A DNA stretch of 57,912 bases, from contig CAWBSR010000005.1 of the NCBI GenBank assembly GCA_963791545.1, forward strand, positions 1 to 57,912. Direction: 5' to 3'. The stretch's first letter is position 1, and each line of letters starts with the position of its first letter. Position numbers and translations under genes: made by a program. The notes beneath the pieces are model-generated. The model was not told the origin of the DNA. It saw only the letters and a program-made list of their open reading frames with translations, and ran no database searches. Of this stretch, positions 33,615 to 42,365 are shown piece after piece. Source of the DNA: JALYXV01 sp963791545 (lineage in GTDB: Bacteria; Actinomycetota; Acidimicrobiia; Acidimicrobiales; Palsa-688).

Positions 33615-36334
33615 GCGGGCCGGGCCGGGTCCGGGCGGGAATGGCGCTGCTGGTCACGGTGCTCGCCCTGGCCATGTCCGCCACCGCCGCCCGCGCCCAG
33701 ACCGGGCCTTCCACCAGCACCTTGCGCCTCACCGACCAGACGACGTGGGTGGGCGACGGGGGTACCTTCACGATGGGGCTGGCGGTATCGACCCCTGACC
33801 TGGCTGGCGCCCGGCTGCAGGTGACCGTTTTCGACGCCCTACGAACCCGGTCCGACTTCACCCAGACCCTCTCGGACCGGATCGACACGGCCGCCCTCCG
33901 GGTGTTCGACGCGGTGGCCGTGGCCCCACTCGGGGCGTCACCAGCCCAGTCGATCGCGGTCAACCCCAAAGGCGCGACCCACGCGGCACAGTCGGTCCGC
34001 CTGTTCGCCAGCGGCGTCTACCCGGTCCGGGTCGAGCTGTTCGACGCCCAACGGTCCCTGCTGAGCCGGTTGACGACCCACCTGGTCTACAGCGGAGCCG
34101 ACACCGCCACCATCACCCGCCTCGACGTGGCGTGGGTGGCGCCCTTTCACGCCCCGCCGCCCACCGCGGCCGGCGGCGCTGCGTCGGCGCCGTCGACCGA
34201 CGACCTGGCGGGGCTGGCCAACGTGAGCCGGGAGCTGGCCAACCACCCCGACGTGGCCCTCACGGTGGCAGCCACCCCCCAGACGGTCGACGGCTTGGCA
34301 AGCGGGACCACGGGGGGACGGGCGACGGTGGCGCAGCTGGCCCAGGCCGTCGGCGCCGGCGCCCGGCAGGTGGTGGCCGGGCCCTACGTCCATCTCGACC
34401 TGCCATCGCTGTTGGCGGCGGGATTGGACAGCGAGCTCACCGCCCAGCTGGCGACGGGAGCGGGCGTGCTGGCCGGCAACCTGCACACCGCTCCCAACGG
34501 TCGCACCTGGATCGCGTCGGGGCCCCTCAGCCCGGCCGCTATCGACGAGCTGGCGGGGCGCGGCGTCGAGCGCATCGTGACCACCGACGACACCCTGTCG
34601 CCGCTGCCCGCCGAGGACCGCACCCGAACGCTGGCCCAGCCTTTTGTAGTGGTGGGAAAAAGTTCTCGTCTCGCCGGGGCGGCCGTCGATGCCGGTCTGA
34701 GCGCCCAGTTCGCGGCCAAGCCCGATGAGCTGCTGGCTGCTCATCAGTTGCTGGCGCAGCTGGCCATGATCCAACTCGAGCTGCCCAACCGCCGGGGCGG
34801 CCGGGGCGTGGTCGTGGTGCCGCCGGTCGGCTGGCAGCCCGACGCCGCCTTTCTGTCCGTCTTTCTCGGCGGCCTGAGTAGTGCCCCGATGCTGGCGGCG
34901 GTCACGGTGGACAATTTCTTCGCCAACGTGACGCCGCTGCAGACGGGAGTCAATCCGGTCGTGCGCAGCGTGGTCGCAGCCGACCGGCAACCCCGGGGCC
35001 AGAACATCAGCGATGCCGCCGCCATCCGGGTCGCCCGGCGGTCGGTGGCGTCGCTGGCGGCGGTGGTGCCCGTGGCCACCCCGGCGATCGCGGACATCGA
35101 ACACCACCTGCTGATCAGCGAGTCGGCCGATGTCGCCGACCGCGCCCGTCCCGCCGAGGTCCAGGCGGCGACCAGGCTGATCGACCGTTTGAAGGCGATG
35201 GTGCGGCTCCCCGGCAACCAGTCGATCACCTTCACCGCCCGCCAAGGTTTGATTCCCATCACGATCCTGAGCAGCGCTCCCTATCCGTTGCGGGTACGGG
35301 TGCGGGTGACCAGCCAGAAGTTGGGCTTCCGCCCGGTCGGGCTGCCGGGCGGCGAATGCACCCAGGCGGAAGCCTCGGAGATCTGCATCGTGGACCTGAA
35401 GGCCCAAAACACCACGGTGCGGGTGCCGGTCGTGGCCAAGACGGCGGGGGTGTTCTCCCTCACGGTGGCGTTGGACTCCCCTGACGGGGCGCTCAACTTG
35501 GCCACCAACCAGGACACGGTGCGCAGCACCGCGGCGTCGGGGGTGGGGGTGTTCCTGTCGATCGGAGCCGCGCTGCTGCTGGCGGTGTGGTGGGTCCGCA
35601 ACGTCATTCACGGCCGCCGGGCCCGGCGGTTGGTGCCGCGAGAGGCAGGGGGCTTCGGGGGCGGGGAGGGCGTCTCTGGTGGGCCGGGGGCGTGGGATTG
35701 GGCTGGCGACGAGGCCGTCGGGCGCCGCCGCGGTGACAGTCATTACCGAGCCCGCGGGGGCGGTCCGGGCGGCGCCGGGGTCCGCGGGGCGGTCCGGGCG
35801 GCGCCGGGGCCGGCGGGGGCGGTCCGGGCGGCGCCGGGGCCGGCGGCGGCGGGGGTTCGGGAGGGGCCGGCGGCGGCGGCGCGGACTCGGGGGCCGGCGG
35901 CGGGCGGTTCCGGCGCCGGGGCGGGGTTGTCATCGGCGGCGGCGGGACTGGTGTGGCCGCGGCGGGTGGCGGGCCCGGCGGGACTGGTGTCGCCGCGGCG
36001 GGTGGCGGGCCTGACGGGACCATCGAACCCGAGGACTGGTTGCTGGCCTCATTCGGCCTCGATGTCGAGGTCCCGCCCCCGGCGGCTACGCCAGCCGCCC
36101 GCTCCACCTCGCGGTATCGCGGCACCGAGGCGGGTCGCATCACACAACCCATCCCCATCATCCCCGTCGACATGCCCTCGGGAGTCCCCGAGCCGTCCCT
36201 CGCCCATTCACCTGGCAACGCCCGCCCGCCGCAGGTCGCCCTCGCCCGGCCGCCCACCCCGCTCAAGACGAGGACCAGGACCAAGGCGGACACGTCCCCG
36301 ACCAGGAGCTCGTTCTCCCGCAATACCGCGGTAA
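33611..36334 (+). CDS. DUF6049 family membrane-anchored cell-envelope protein (Rv3909-like)
   Basis: The start is GTG 33611, overlapping the GNAT stop. A signal peptide covers about residues 1-30 (MALLVTVLALAMSATAARAQ). A large extracytoplasmic region of about 600 residues follows, and then one membrane segment near 650-668 with the basic cytoplasmic flank RRARRLVPRE. This matches Rv3909/DUF6049, which precedes murJ in actinobacteria; its role is cell-envelope-linked but not established. The frame stays open to 36334, but after about 35790 it is only a shadow of the MurJ frame. The GGPGGAG repeat shows that the natural frame probably switches there. Confidence 0.85.
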   Translation: MSGPGRVRAGMALLVTVLALAMSATAARAQTGPSTSTLRLTDQTTWVGDGGTFTMGLAVSTPDLAGARLQVTVFDALRTRSDFTQTLSDRIDTAALRVFDAVAVAPLGASPAQSIAVNPKGATHAAQSVRLFASGVYPVRVELFDAQRSLLSRLTTHLVYSGADTATITRLDVAWVAPFHAPPPTAAGGAASAPSTDDLAGLANVSRELANHPDVALTVAATPQTVDGLASGTTGGRATVAQLAQAVGAGARQVVAGPYVHLDLPSLLAAGLDSELTAQLATGAGVLAGNLHTAPNGRTWIASGPLSPAAIDELAGRGVERIVTTDDTLSPLPAEDRTRTLAQPFVVVGKSSRLAGAAVDAGLSAQFAAKPDELLAAHQLLAQLAMIQLELPNRRGGRGVVVVPPVGWQPDAAFLSVFLGGLSSAPMLAAVTVDNFFANVTPLQTGVNPVVRSVVAADRQPRGQNISDAAAIRVARRSVASLAAVVPVATPAIADIEHHLLISESADVADRARPAEVQAATRLIDRLKAMVRLPGNQSITFTARQGLIPITILSSAPYPLRVRVRVTSQKLGFRPVGLPGGECTQAEASEICIVDLKAQNTTVRVPVVAKTAGVFSLTVALDSPDGALNLATNQDTVRSTAASGVGVFLSIGAALLLAVWWVRNVIHGRRARRLVPREAGGFGGGEGVSGGPGAWDWAGDEAVGRRRGDSHYRARGGGPGGAGVRGAVRAAPGPAGAVRAAPGPAAAGVREGPAAAARTRGPAAGGSGAGAGLSSAAAGLVWPRRVAGPAGLVSPRRVAGLTGPSNPRTGCWPHSASMSRSRPRRLRQPPAPPRGIAAPRRVASHNPSPSSPSTCPRESPSRPSPIHLATPARRRSPSPGRPPRSRRGPGPRRTRPRPGARSPAIPR
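35762..35850. repeat. three 29/30-bp tandem repeats bridging DUF6049 and MurJ
   Basis: Units begin at 35762, 35791 and 35821; the first is 29 bp and the second 30 bp. Copy 1 encodes GPGGAG in the DUF6049 frame, whereas copies 2 and 3 encode GPGGAGAGGG in the MurJ frame. One base is missing in copy 1 relative to the others. Confidence 0.9.
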
Positions 36335-37890
36335 TGGCCGCCGGGACGCTGCTCTCCCGGGTGACCGGCTTCGGACGGGTGCTGGCCCTGATCTGGGCCT
36401 TCGGTATCGCGTCGGGCATCACCGACGTCTACAACGTGGCCAATACCGCCCCCAACATCATCTACGACCTGGTCCTCGGGGGCATCCTCTCGGCCACCCT
36501 GGTCCCCGTCTTCGTTGATTATTTCAACCACGACGACCCCGATGAGGGCTGGCGGGCCATCTCGGCCGTGGTCACCGCCATCACCGTCACCCTGGTCGCC
36601 ATCTCGGCCGTCTTCTGGGTACTGGCGCCCGCCATCATCCGCTTCTATCTGGTGCTCAACAACACCAACAGCGCGGGCGACGAGCGGGCCATCGGTACCA
36701 CGTTGCTCCACCTTTTCGTGCCCCAACTGTTCCTCCTCGGCGGCATCGCCGTCACGACCGCCCTACTGAACGCCCGCCGCCACTTCGCGGCCCCCGCCTT
36801 TTCGCCGGTCATCAACAACCTCGTTGTGATCGGCGCCATCCTCGGCGCCCGCATGGCGGCCACCAGCCTGACCCTGCCCGGCTTCCGGCACGACGAATCG
36901 GCCCTGCTGATCCTCGGCCTCGGCACCACGGCCGGTTACCTCCTGCAGTTCGCGGTCCAGTTGCCACCTCTGTTCCGCGACGGTTTCCGCCTGCGTCCCG
37001 TCTGGAATCTGCGCCACCCCGCCGTGCGCACCGTGCTGCGCCTGTCGCTGTGGACCTTCGGCTCGGTCATGGCCAACCAGATTTCCTTCAACCTGATCCT
37101 GGTGCTGGCCGAACGAAGGAAAGGCGACGTCACGGTCTTCCTGACGGCGTACCAGTTCTTCCAACTCCCCTACGCCATCTTCGCGGTGTCTATCGCCTCC
37201 GTCCTCACCACCGACCTCTCCGAGCACTGGGCCAAGCGCGACCTCGACGGGTTCCGCCGCCAGATGGCCGCGGGCCTCCGGCTGACCATGGCGGTATTGG
37301 TACCGGCCGCGGTGGGCTACGTGGTGCTGGCCCAGCCGTTCCTCCATCTGGTCCTGCGCCACGGCTCGTTCTCGGCGGCCGACGCCCATCGCGTCGCCGC
37401 CGTGGTCGTGCTGTTCGCGGTCGGCCTGCCCGGCTTCAGCGCCTACCTCCTGCTGATGCGGGCCTACCAGGCCATGCAGGACACCCGCTCGATGTTCCTG
37501 CTGTACCTGCTGGAGAACATCGCCACCCTGGCTCTGGCGGGCCTTCTCTATCCGGTGCTGGGCGTCGGGGGCCTGGCCCTCGGATGGGTCAGCGCCTACA
37601 CGGTCGGCTCCCTCGCCGCCTTCGCCCACCTCCGACGGCGCACCCACGGCCTCGACGGCTCGGCGGTCGCGGCCGGCCTGGCCCGGGTGGCTCTGGCCAC
37701 CGCCGTGATGACGCTGCCGCTGCTGGCCCTCACCCACCTGCTCAAGGGCCGGTCCGACCCGGTGATGCTGACTCAGGTGGCGGGCGGGGTGATCGCGGGC
37801 GCCGTCGTGTACCTGGCCGCCGGCCGGGCGTTCGGCATCCGCGAGCTCACCGATTTGGTCCAGCGACGGCGGGGGGTCCGCTCCCCATGA
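36172..37890 (+). CDS. murJ: lipid II flippase MurJ (MviN)
   Basis: MurJ moves lipid II across the membrane for peptidoglycan synthesis. The core begins NTAVMAAGTLLSRVTGFGRV and has about 14 membrane segments of the MOP exporter family; TAPNIIYDLVLGGILSATLV and VFLTAYQFFQLPYAIFAVS are recognisable. I chose ATG 36172, but the frame is open to 35737, with GTG 35953 as the first canonical start. Upstream residues such as TIEPEDWLLASFGLDVEV look like real protein. Unlike mycobacterial MviN, it lacks the C-terminal pseudokinase; a separate kinase gene lies 1.3 kb downstream. It overlaps the next gene by ATGA. Confidence 0.93.
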   Translation: MPSGVPEPSLAHSPGNARPPQVALARPPTPLKTRTRTKADTSPTRSSFSRNTAVMAAGTLLSRVTGFGRVLALIWAFGIASGITDVYNVANTAPNIIYDLVLGGILSATLVPVFVDYFNHDDPDEGWRAISAVVTAITVTLVAISAVFWVLAPAIIRFYLVLNNTNSAGDERAIGTTLLHLFVPQLFLLGGIAVTTALLNARRHFAAPAFSPVINNLVVIGAILGARMAATSLTLPGFRHDESALLILGLGTTAGYLLQFAVQLPPLFRDGFRLRPVWNLRHPAVRTVLRLSLWTFGSVMANQISFNLILVLAERRKGDVTVFLTAYQFFQLPYAIFAVSIASVLTTDLSEHWAKRDLDGFRRQMAAGLRLTMAVLVPAAVGYVVLAQPFLHLVLRHGSFSAADAHRVAAVVVLFAVGLPGFSAYLLLMRAYQAMQDTRSMFLLYLLENIATLALAGLLYPVLGVGGLALGWVSAYTVGSLAAFAHLRRRTHGLDGSAVAAGLARVALATAVMTLPLLALTHLLKGRSDPVMLTQVAGGVIAGAVVYLAAGRAFGIRELTDLVQRRRGVRSP

Positions 37891-38240
37891 GGGCTCTCAT
37901 CAAGTTGGCGCTCATCCTGGCCCTGGCGGCCGGGCTCATCTTCGAGGTCGGGGCACCGTTGTGGGCCCGCACCGACGCCCGGGGGGCGGCCCAGGATGGC
38001 GCCAACGCCGCGGCCCGGGACTACTTCGGCAACAACAACCTGGACACCGCCAAAATGGCCGCCGTTGACGCCGCCACCATCCGAGGGGCCAAGGTGACCA
38101 AGGTGGCGCTCCTCCCCGACGGCAGCATGCAGGTCACTGTGAGCCGTCCCGCCAAGTCCTATGTCTTGTATCGCATCTCGGCCCTCAAGAACTGGTACAA
38201 CGTGTCGGAGACGGCTACCGCGGCGCCGATTCGAGCCTGA
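37887..38240 (+). CDS. small membrane-anchored protein, unknown family
   Basis: The protein has 117 residues. The ATG overlaps the murJ stop (ATGA), so it is translationally coupled. One N-terminal hydrophobic segment (IKLALILALAAGLIFEVGAP) is followed by an extracytoplasmic part with GAAQDGANAAARDYFG and a beta-rich end (VTKVALLPDGSMQVTV). The layout recalls small TadE/Tad-like or pseudopilin-like proteins, but I do not recognise a family. A role in MurJ-linked envelope assembly is only suggested by the coupling. Confidence 0.75.
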   Translation: MRALIKLALILALAAGLIFEVGAPLWARTDARGAAQDGANAAARDYFGNNNLDTAKMAAVDAATIRGAKVTKVALLPDGSMQVTVSRPAKSYVLYRISALKNWYNVSETATAAPIRA

Positions 38241-38264
38241 AGGCAGTTTTCACCGAGGGGGGAC

Positions 38265-39107
38265 ATGCCGGGAATACGAGTGGTCACCGACAGCGCCTGT
38301 GACCTGCCCGACGAGGTGGCGGCTCGGCACCGGGTGACCGTCGTCCCTCTGACCGTCCGTTTCGGGACCGAGGAGCTTTCCGACGTCGGACCCAAGGACT
38401 TCTGGGTCAAGGCCCGCCAGTCGCCGGTCCTGCCCGCTACCGCCGCCCCGTCGCCGGGGGCGTTCGTCGAAGCGTTCCGCCGACTGGCCGGCGACGGCGC
38501 CGAGGGGATCGCCTGTATCAACCTGTCCTCGAAACTGTCGGCGACCATCGAATCGGCCCGGACCGCGGCCCGCCAACTGGAAGGTGAAGTCAAGGTCGAA
38601 GTCGTCGACTCCACCAGCGTCAGCCTCGGTCAGGGGCTGCTGGTATTGGGCGCCGCGCGGGCGGCCGAGGAAGGAAAAAGCCTCGCCGAAGTGGCGGCCG
38701 CCGTCACCGAGGCGGCACCCCGCCTGAAGGTGTACGGCGTCCTGGACACACTGGAGAACCTGAAAAAGGGGGGGCGCATCGGAGGCGCCCAGGCCCTGCT
38801 GGGCTCGATGTTGGCCATCAAGCCGGTCATCGAGATCCGCGACGGGGTCGTGCACGAGGAGTCCAAGCAGCGCACCCGAAGCCGCTCCTTGCAGTACCTG
38901 GCCGCCAAGGTCACCGATGCGGCCCGGGCCGGCCAGATCACCGAACTCGGCATCATGCACGGCGACGCCTCGGACATCGACAAGTTCGTCGACTTGGTGG
39001 CGGCCGAGGTCGCCCGCGACCAGATCCTGGTGGGCCTGGTCGGTGCCGTCATCGGGACCCACGCCGGGGCCGGGGTGGTCGGGGTGGCCTGGATCGAGGC
39101 TTCGTAG
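38265..39107 (+). CDS. DegV family fatty-acid-binding protein
   Basis: The protein has 280 residues. DegV (FakB-like) proteins hold a fatty acid for phosphorylation by FakA. Typical segments are IRVVTDSACDLPDEVAARH, TAAPSPGAFVEAFRRL, INLSSKLSATIESA, VVDSTSVSLGQG and the C-terminal VGAVIGTHAGAGVVGVAW. The ligand-binding Ser in LSSKLSAT is kept. No FakA kinase gene is adjacent. The gene lies 24 bp after the small membrane protein, probably in the murJ operon, and a terminator hairpin follows. Confidence 0.92.
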   Translation: MPGIRVVTDSACDLPDEVAARHRVTVVPLTVRFGTEELSDVGPKDFWVKARQSPVLPATAAPSPGAFVEAFRRLAGDGAEGIACINLSSKLSATIESARTAARQLEGEVKVEVVDSTSVSLGQGLLVLGAARAAEEGKSLAEVAAAVTEAAPRLKVYGVLDTLENLKKGGRIGGAQALLGSMLAIKPVIEIRDGVVHEESKQRTRSRSLQYLAAKVTDAARAGQITELGIMHGDASDIDKFVDLVAAEVARDQILVGLVGAVIGTHAGAGVVGVAWIEAS

Positions 39108-39120
39108 AACGTCGTTGCCA

Positions 39121-39142
39121 AAATCCCGCTGGGACGGGATTT
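39121..39142 (+). terminator. terminator-like hairpin after degV
   Basis: AAATCCCG-CTGGGA-CGGGATTT is a perfect 8-bp stem with A's before and T's after, 13 bp downstream of the degV stop. It fits an intrinsic terminator of the murJ-degV unit. Confidence 0.7.
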
Positions 39143-39218
39143 CTCGGCAGCCACCATGGCATCACGACCCGGCTGGGTGCCGCAGCAGGGTGCGGAGTGA
39201 CCGGTAGCCTGTGATCCC

Positions 39219-40889
39219 GTGTCCGCGCCCGACGCGACCAAGCCGGTTGGCGCCGGCACCGTGCTCTCCAACCGGTACCGGCTAGTCAGACTGGTCGCCC
39301 ACGGAGGGATGGCGTCGGTCTGGGAAGCCCACGACAGTGTCCTGGCCCGATCGGTGGCGGTCAAGATGCTCCATCCGCATCTGGCCGAGGACAAGCTGTT
39401 CCGGGAGCGTTTCCGGCGCGAGGCCGTCTCCGCGGCCCGTCTCGCCCACCCAAACGTAGTGGCCACCTTCGATGCCGGGGTCACGCCCGAAGGCACCGCC
39501 TTCATCGTCATGGAGCTGATCCGGGGCCAGACCCTGTCGGACTTCGCGGCCGCCCACCGCCCCTTGCCTATCTTCGTGTGCGTCGAGATCGGGATGCAGG
39601 TCGCCGACGCCCTGGCCCAGGCCCACGCCGCCGGCCTCATCCACCGGGATGTGAAGCCGGGCAACGTGCTGGTCTGTGACAACGAGTCCGACGGGGTACC
39701 GCTCGTCAAGGTCACCGACTTCGGCATCGCCAAGGCCGCTGAGGGTCTGGGCCTCGAGCTGACCAAGACGGGCATGGTTCTCGGAACGCCCAAATACCTG
39801 TGCCCGGAGCAGATCGAGGGCCGCGAGCCAGACGCCCGGGGCGACCTGTACTCCCTCGGCGTGGTCCTGTTCGAACTGATCACGGGCGTGCCACCGTTCC
39901 GGGGCCCCAACGAGATGGCGGTCGCCGTGCAGCACCTCAACGACATGCCGCCCCGCCTGCGGGATCTGCGGCCCAACGTTCCGCCCGCTCTGGACGACCT
40001 GGTTGCCCAGCTGCTGGCCAAGCGACCTCAGGACCGCCCCAGCTCGGCCGCCGCGGTCCGCCAGTCGCTGGCCGCGATCGATACCCGGGGCCGCCCCGAT
40101 CCCGGCCGGGGCCCCACCGTCGCCTCCCCCCGTCCCGTCGCCCCTGCCCGGACCCCGGCCCGCAGCCCGACCCGGCCCCCGTACGATCCCTCGGGCGGAA
40201 TGCCGCCTGGGACCCGGGCGCCCCGGGGCCGCTCGGCGCCCGGGGGGGGCCCCGCCCCGGCCCCTCCCCTGGGCCCGCCGTCCGGATCACGCTCGGCGGG
40301 GCCCGCCCGGCCTCCGGCGCCCCGCCGGCCGAATTGGACCGGCCGCCTGGTGGCCGGTCTGGTGATACTGGCGCTCGTCGTGGTGGTCGTCGTGGTGATT
40401 GCCACCAGTAGCTCCAATCGTTCCCGGGGATCCTCACCGCCCGCCAGCGACGGTGCCATCACAACCATCCGGTTCCAGAACGCCGCCGTCTTCCACCTCG
40501 AACGCGACGCCGACGACGCAGTTCACGCCGGGTACGCCATCGACGGCAATCCGGGAACGGCGTGGCAGACCGATCGCTACTTCAGTTCCAACTTCGCCAA
40601 GCTGCGCCATGGTCTCGGGCTGGCCCTGACCCTCGACTCGGCCCAGACGCTGCACCATCTGGTGGTGCAATCCTCGACCATCGGCTGGAGCGCCGAGGTG
40701 TACGTCGCCAATGCGGTGCCCAATCCCGCTTCCCTGGCGCCGTGGGGGTCTCCTGTCGATTCCAAGCAGAACATCAACGGGAACACGACCTTCGACCTCC
40801 ACGGGAACAAGGGCAGCGCGGTGCTTCTATGGATCACCGACCTCGGGCCCAGCTTCCAGACGTTGATCGCCGAGGTGTCGGCCAACTGA
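39219..40889 (+). CDS. transmembrane Ser/Thr protein kinase with extracellular discoidin-like domain
   Basis: The protein has 556 residues from GTG 39219. The kinase domain (20-290) is complete: glycine loop HGGMASVW, Lys49 in VAVKM, HRDVKPGN at 142-149, DFG at 167-169 and GTPKYLCPEQ in the activation segment. A Pro/Arg-rich juxtamembrane linker (290-372) is followed by a membrane segment at about 376-395. The extracellular part of about 155 residues has a beta-sandwich look with a YAIDGNPGTAWQTD motif typical of F5/8-type (discoidin) domains. The same kinase-TM-sandwich order forms the C-terminal part of mycobacterial MviN, where the kinase is inactive. Here it is a separate, apparently active enzyme. 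Confidence 0.93.
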   Translation: MSAPDATKPVGAGTVLSNRYRLVRLVAHGGMASVWEAHDSVLARSVAVKMLHPHLAEDKLFRERFRREAVSAARLAHPNVVATFDAGVTPEGTAFIVMELIRGQTLSDFAAAHRPLPIFVCVEIGMQVADALAQAHAAGLIHRDVKPGNVLVCDNESDGVPLVKVTDFGIAKAAEGLGLELTKTGMVLGTPKYLCPEQIEGREPDARGDLYSLGVVLFELITGVPPFRGPNEMAVAVQHLNDMPPRLRDLRPNVPPALDDLVAQLLAKRPQDRPSSAAAVRQSLAAIDTRGRPDPGRGPTVASPRPVAPARTPARSPTRPPYDPSGGMPPGTRAPRGRSAPGGGPAPAPPLGPPSGSRSAGPARPPAPRRPNWTGRLVAGLVILALVVVVVVVIATSSSNRSRGSSPPASDGAITTIRFQNAAVFHLERDADDAVHAGYAIDGNPGTAWQTDRYFSSNFAKLRHGLGLALTLDSAQTLHHLVVQSSTIGWSAEVYVANAVPNPASLAPWGSPVDSKQNINGNTTFDLHGNKGSAVLLWITDLGPSFQTLIAEVSAN

Positions 40890-40930
40890 CCTCGGTCAGT
40901 GGGGGACCTGGGCGGCCTCGGTCAGTGGGG
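40885..40930. promoter_or_regulatory. palindrome and 15-bp direct repeats before the sigma gene
   Basis: ACTGACC-TC-GGTCAGT (40885-40900) spans the kinase stop. CCTCGGTCAGTGGGG occurs at 40890-40904 and again at 40916-40930, 26 bp apart. They lie in the 97-bp gap before the sigma gene and may be an operator. Confidence 0.5.
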
Positions 40931-40986
40931 CCTGGGCGCCCGTCGGGCCGCTACGCTGCAGCGGCATCGACGGGGGCGAGGATGAC

Positions 40987-41541
40987 CTGGTCGCAGCCGC
41001 CCAAGGCGGCGATCGCGGGGCGCTGGAGACGTTGTTGCGGGATCATCACGACCGCCTCTACGCGGTGTGCCGCCGCCTGACCGGGAATGACGCCGATGCC
41101 GCCGACGCCACCCAGGAGGCACTGCTTTCGATCGTCCGGGGTTTGCCGAGATTCGATGGGCGCAGTCGCTTCTCGACGTGGAGCTATCGGATCGCGGTGA
41201 ACGCCTCCCTCGACGAACTGCGCCGCCGTCGCCGCCGGCCTGAACCGGGCCTGGACCAGGCGGTGGAGGAGTCGCCGCCGTCTGGGTCGCGCGACTTCTC
41301 GGCCGACGCCAGCGACCAGCGCATCGATGTGGACGCCGCCCTGGCCCGGTTGCCCTCCGACTTCCGGGCCGCGGTGGTGCTGCGGGACCTGTGCGGGCTC
41401 GACTACGCGGAGATTGCCACCATCCTCGCCATCCCCCGGGGCACGGTGCGCTCCCGCATCGCTCGGGGCCGGGCCCTGCTCGTCCCCCTGCTGGCCGGGA
41501 ACTCGCCGCGGGCCGCCGAGCGTCCTAGGGAGTGGCCATGA
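40987..41541 (+). CDS. ECF RNA polymerase sigma factor (SigM-like)
   Basis: Homology starts around DDLVAAAQGGDRGALETLL and continues with the region 2 core YAVCRRLTGNDADAADATQ and FSTWSYRIAVNASLDELRRR. Region 4 is LPSDFRAAVVLRDLCGLDYAEIA with IPRGTVRSRIARGR. There is no ATG, GTG or TTG before the conserved start: CTG 40987 has GAGG five bases upstream and gives 184 residues, while TTG 41029/41032 would remove the start of region 2. The stop overlaps the anti-sigma start (ATGA). SigM holds the same place between mviN and trxB in mycobacteria. It probably responds to envelope or redox stress. Confidence 0.9.
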   Translation: MVAAAQGGDRGALETLLRDHHDRLYAVCRRLTGNDADAADATQEALLSIVRGLPRFDGRSRFSTWSYRIAVNASLDELRRRRRRPEPGLDQAVEESPPSGSRDFSADASDQRIDVDAALARLPSDFRAAVVLRDLCGLDYAEIATILAIPRGTVRSRIARGRALLVPLLAGNSPRAAERPREWP

Positions 41542-42365
41542 CGACCCCCCATCTGGACGACGAGGCCCTGAGCGCGGGGCTGGACGGTGCCGCCACCGCG
41601 TCCGAAGAGGCACATCTGGCGTCTTGCCCCCAGTGCCGGGCCCAGACGTCGGCCCTGGCCGCGATCGCCAGGGCGGTGGGCACGCCGATTGGTCCCCGCC
41701 CCGCCCGGGAGGTGGACGACGCCGTGCAGCGGGCCCTGGCGGCCTGGGAGCCGGCCGCCACCGCGGCGCCGTCGCTCGCCGAGCCCGCGGCCATGGCGGA
41801 CGGCGGCGGCTGGGAACCAGACGCGCCCAGCGCGTCGCACCGGTGGGCGGGCCGCCCCGCCAGCCGGCGCCGGGTCGGTCCACCCCGGTGGCTGGGTCCC
41901 GTGGCGGGCATTGCCGCCGCAATCCTCGTCGTCGGCGGAGTGGCGGTAGTGCTGAACGCGTCGACCCGGCCGTCGTCGAAGACCACCGCGGCCACTCCAA
42001 CCCTGGGCGCCGCCAGCTCCCTGGCCCCCCGGCGCGACTTCGCAGTCCCCTCCGGAGGTGACCTGGGTGACCAATCCGACCCGAAAGCGGTGGCCCGGCT
42101 GGCGACCGCCTCGATCACGTCGCGGCCCGTGGCGGCGCCTGCCATTGATGGCAACCCAAGCCAGCCTTCGCCCGCCGGGTGCCAGGCGCAGGCCCAGGAC
42201 GCATTGCGGCTGGCCCAGGGAAGCGATGTCACCTTGGCTTACCAGGCGTCGCTGCGGTGGCGGGGTCAGCCCGCCGTGGTGGTGGTGTTCTCCCGCTCCG
42301 GAGGACTGGCCGGCGTGGTTATGACGGTCCCGGGCTGTTCGCCGCTGGCCGTACTCCCCTTCTGA
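41538..42365 (+). CDS. anti-sigma factor, zinc-finger type, membrane-anchored
   Basis: The protein has 275 residues from ATG 41538, with AGGGAG six bases upstream; it overlaps the sigma stop. The N-terminal anti-sigma domain contains HLASCPQC, the His-x3-Cys-x2-Cys zinc motif of ZAS proteins. A Pro/Ala-rich linker leads to one membrane segment (WLGPVAGIAAAILVVGGVAV) and an extracytoplasmic domain of about 120 residues. It should hold the sigma factor at the membrane until a signal arrives. In mycobacteria RsmA (Rv3912) takes this position. Its 3' end overlaps the opposite-strand gene by 47 bp. Confidence 0.88.
   Translation: MTTPHLDDEALSAGLDGAATASEEAHLASCPQCRAQTSALAAIARAVGTPIGPRPAREVDDAVQRALAAWEPAATAAPSLAEPAAMADGGGWEPDAPSASHRWAGRPASRRRVGPPRWLGPVAGIAAAILVVGGVAVVLNASTRPSSKTTAATPTLGAASSLAPRRDFAVPSGGDLGDQSDPKAVARLATASITSRPVAAPAIDGNPSQPSPAGCQAQAQDALRLAQGSDVTLAYQASLRWRGQPAVVVVFSRSGGLAGVVMTVPGCSPLAVLPF

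Noticed and set aside
35604..36422. Minus-strand Pro-rich frame opposite the DUF6049/MurJ junction
   Set aside because: It is the complement of Gly-rich coding repeats, with no start signal and no domain.
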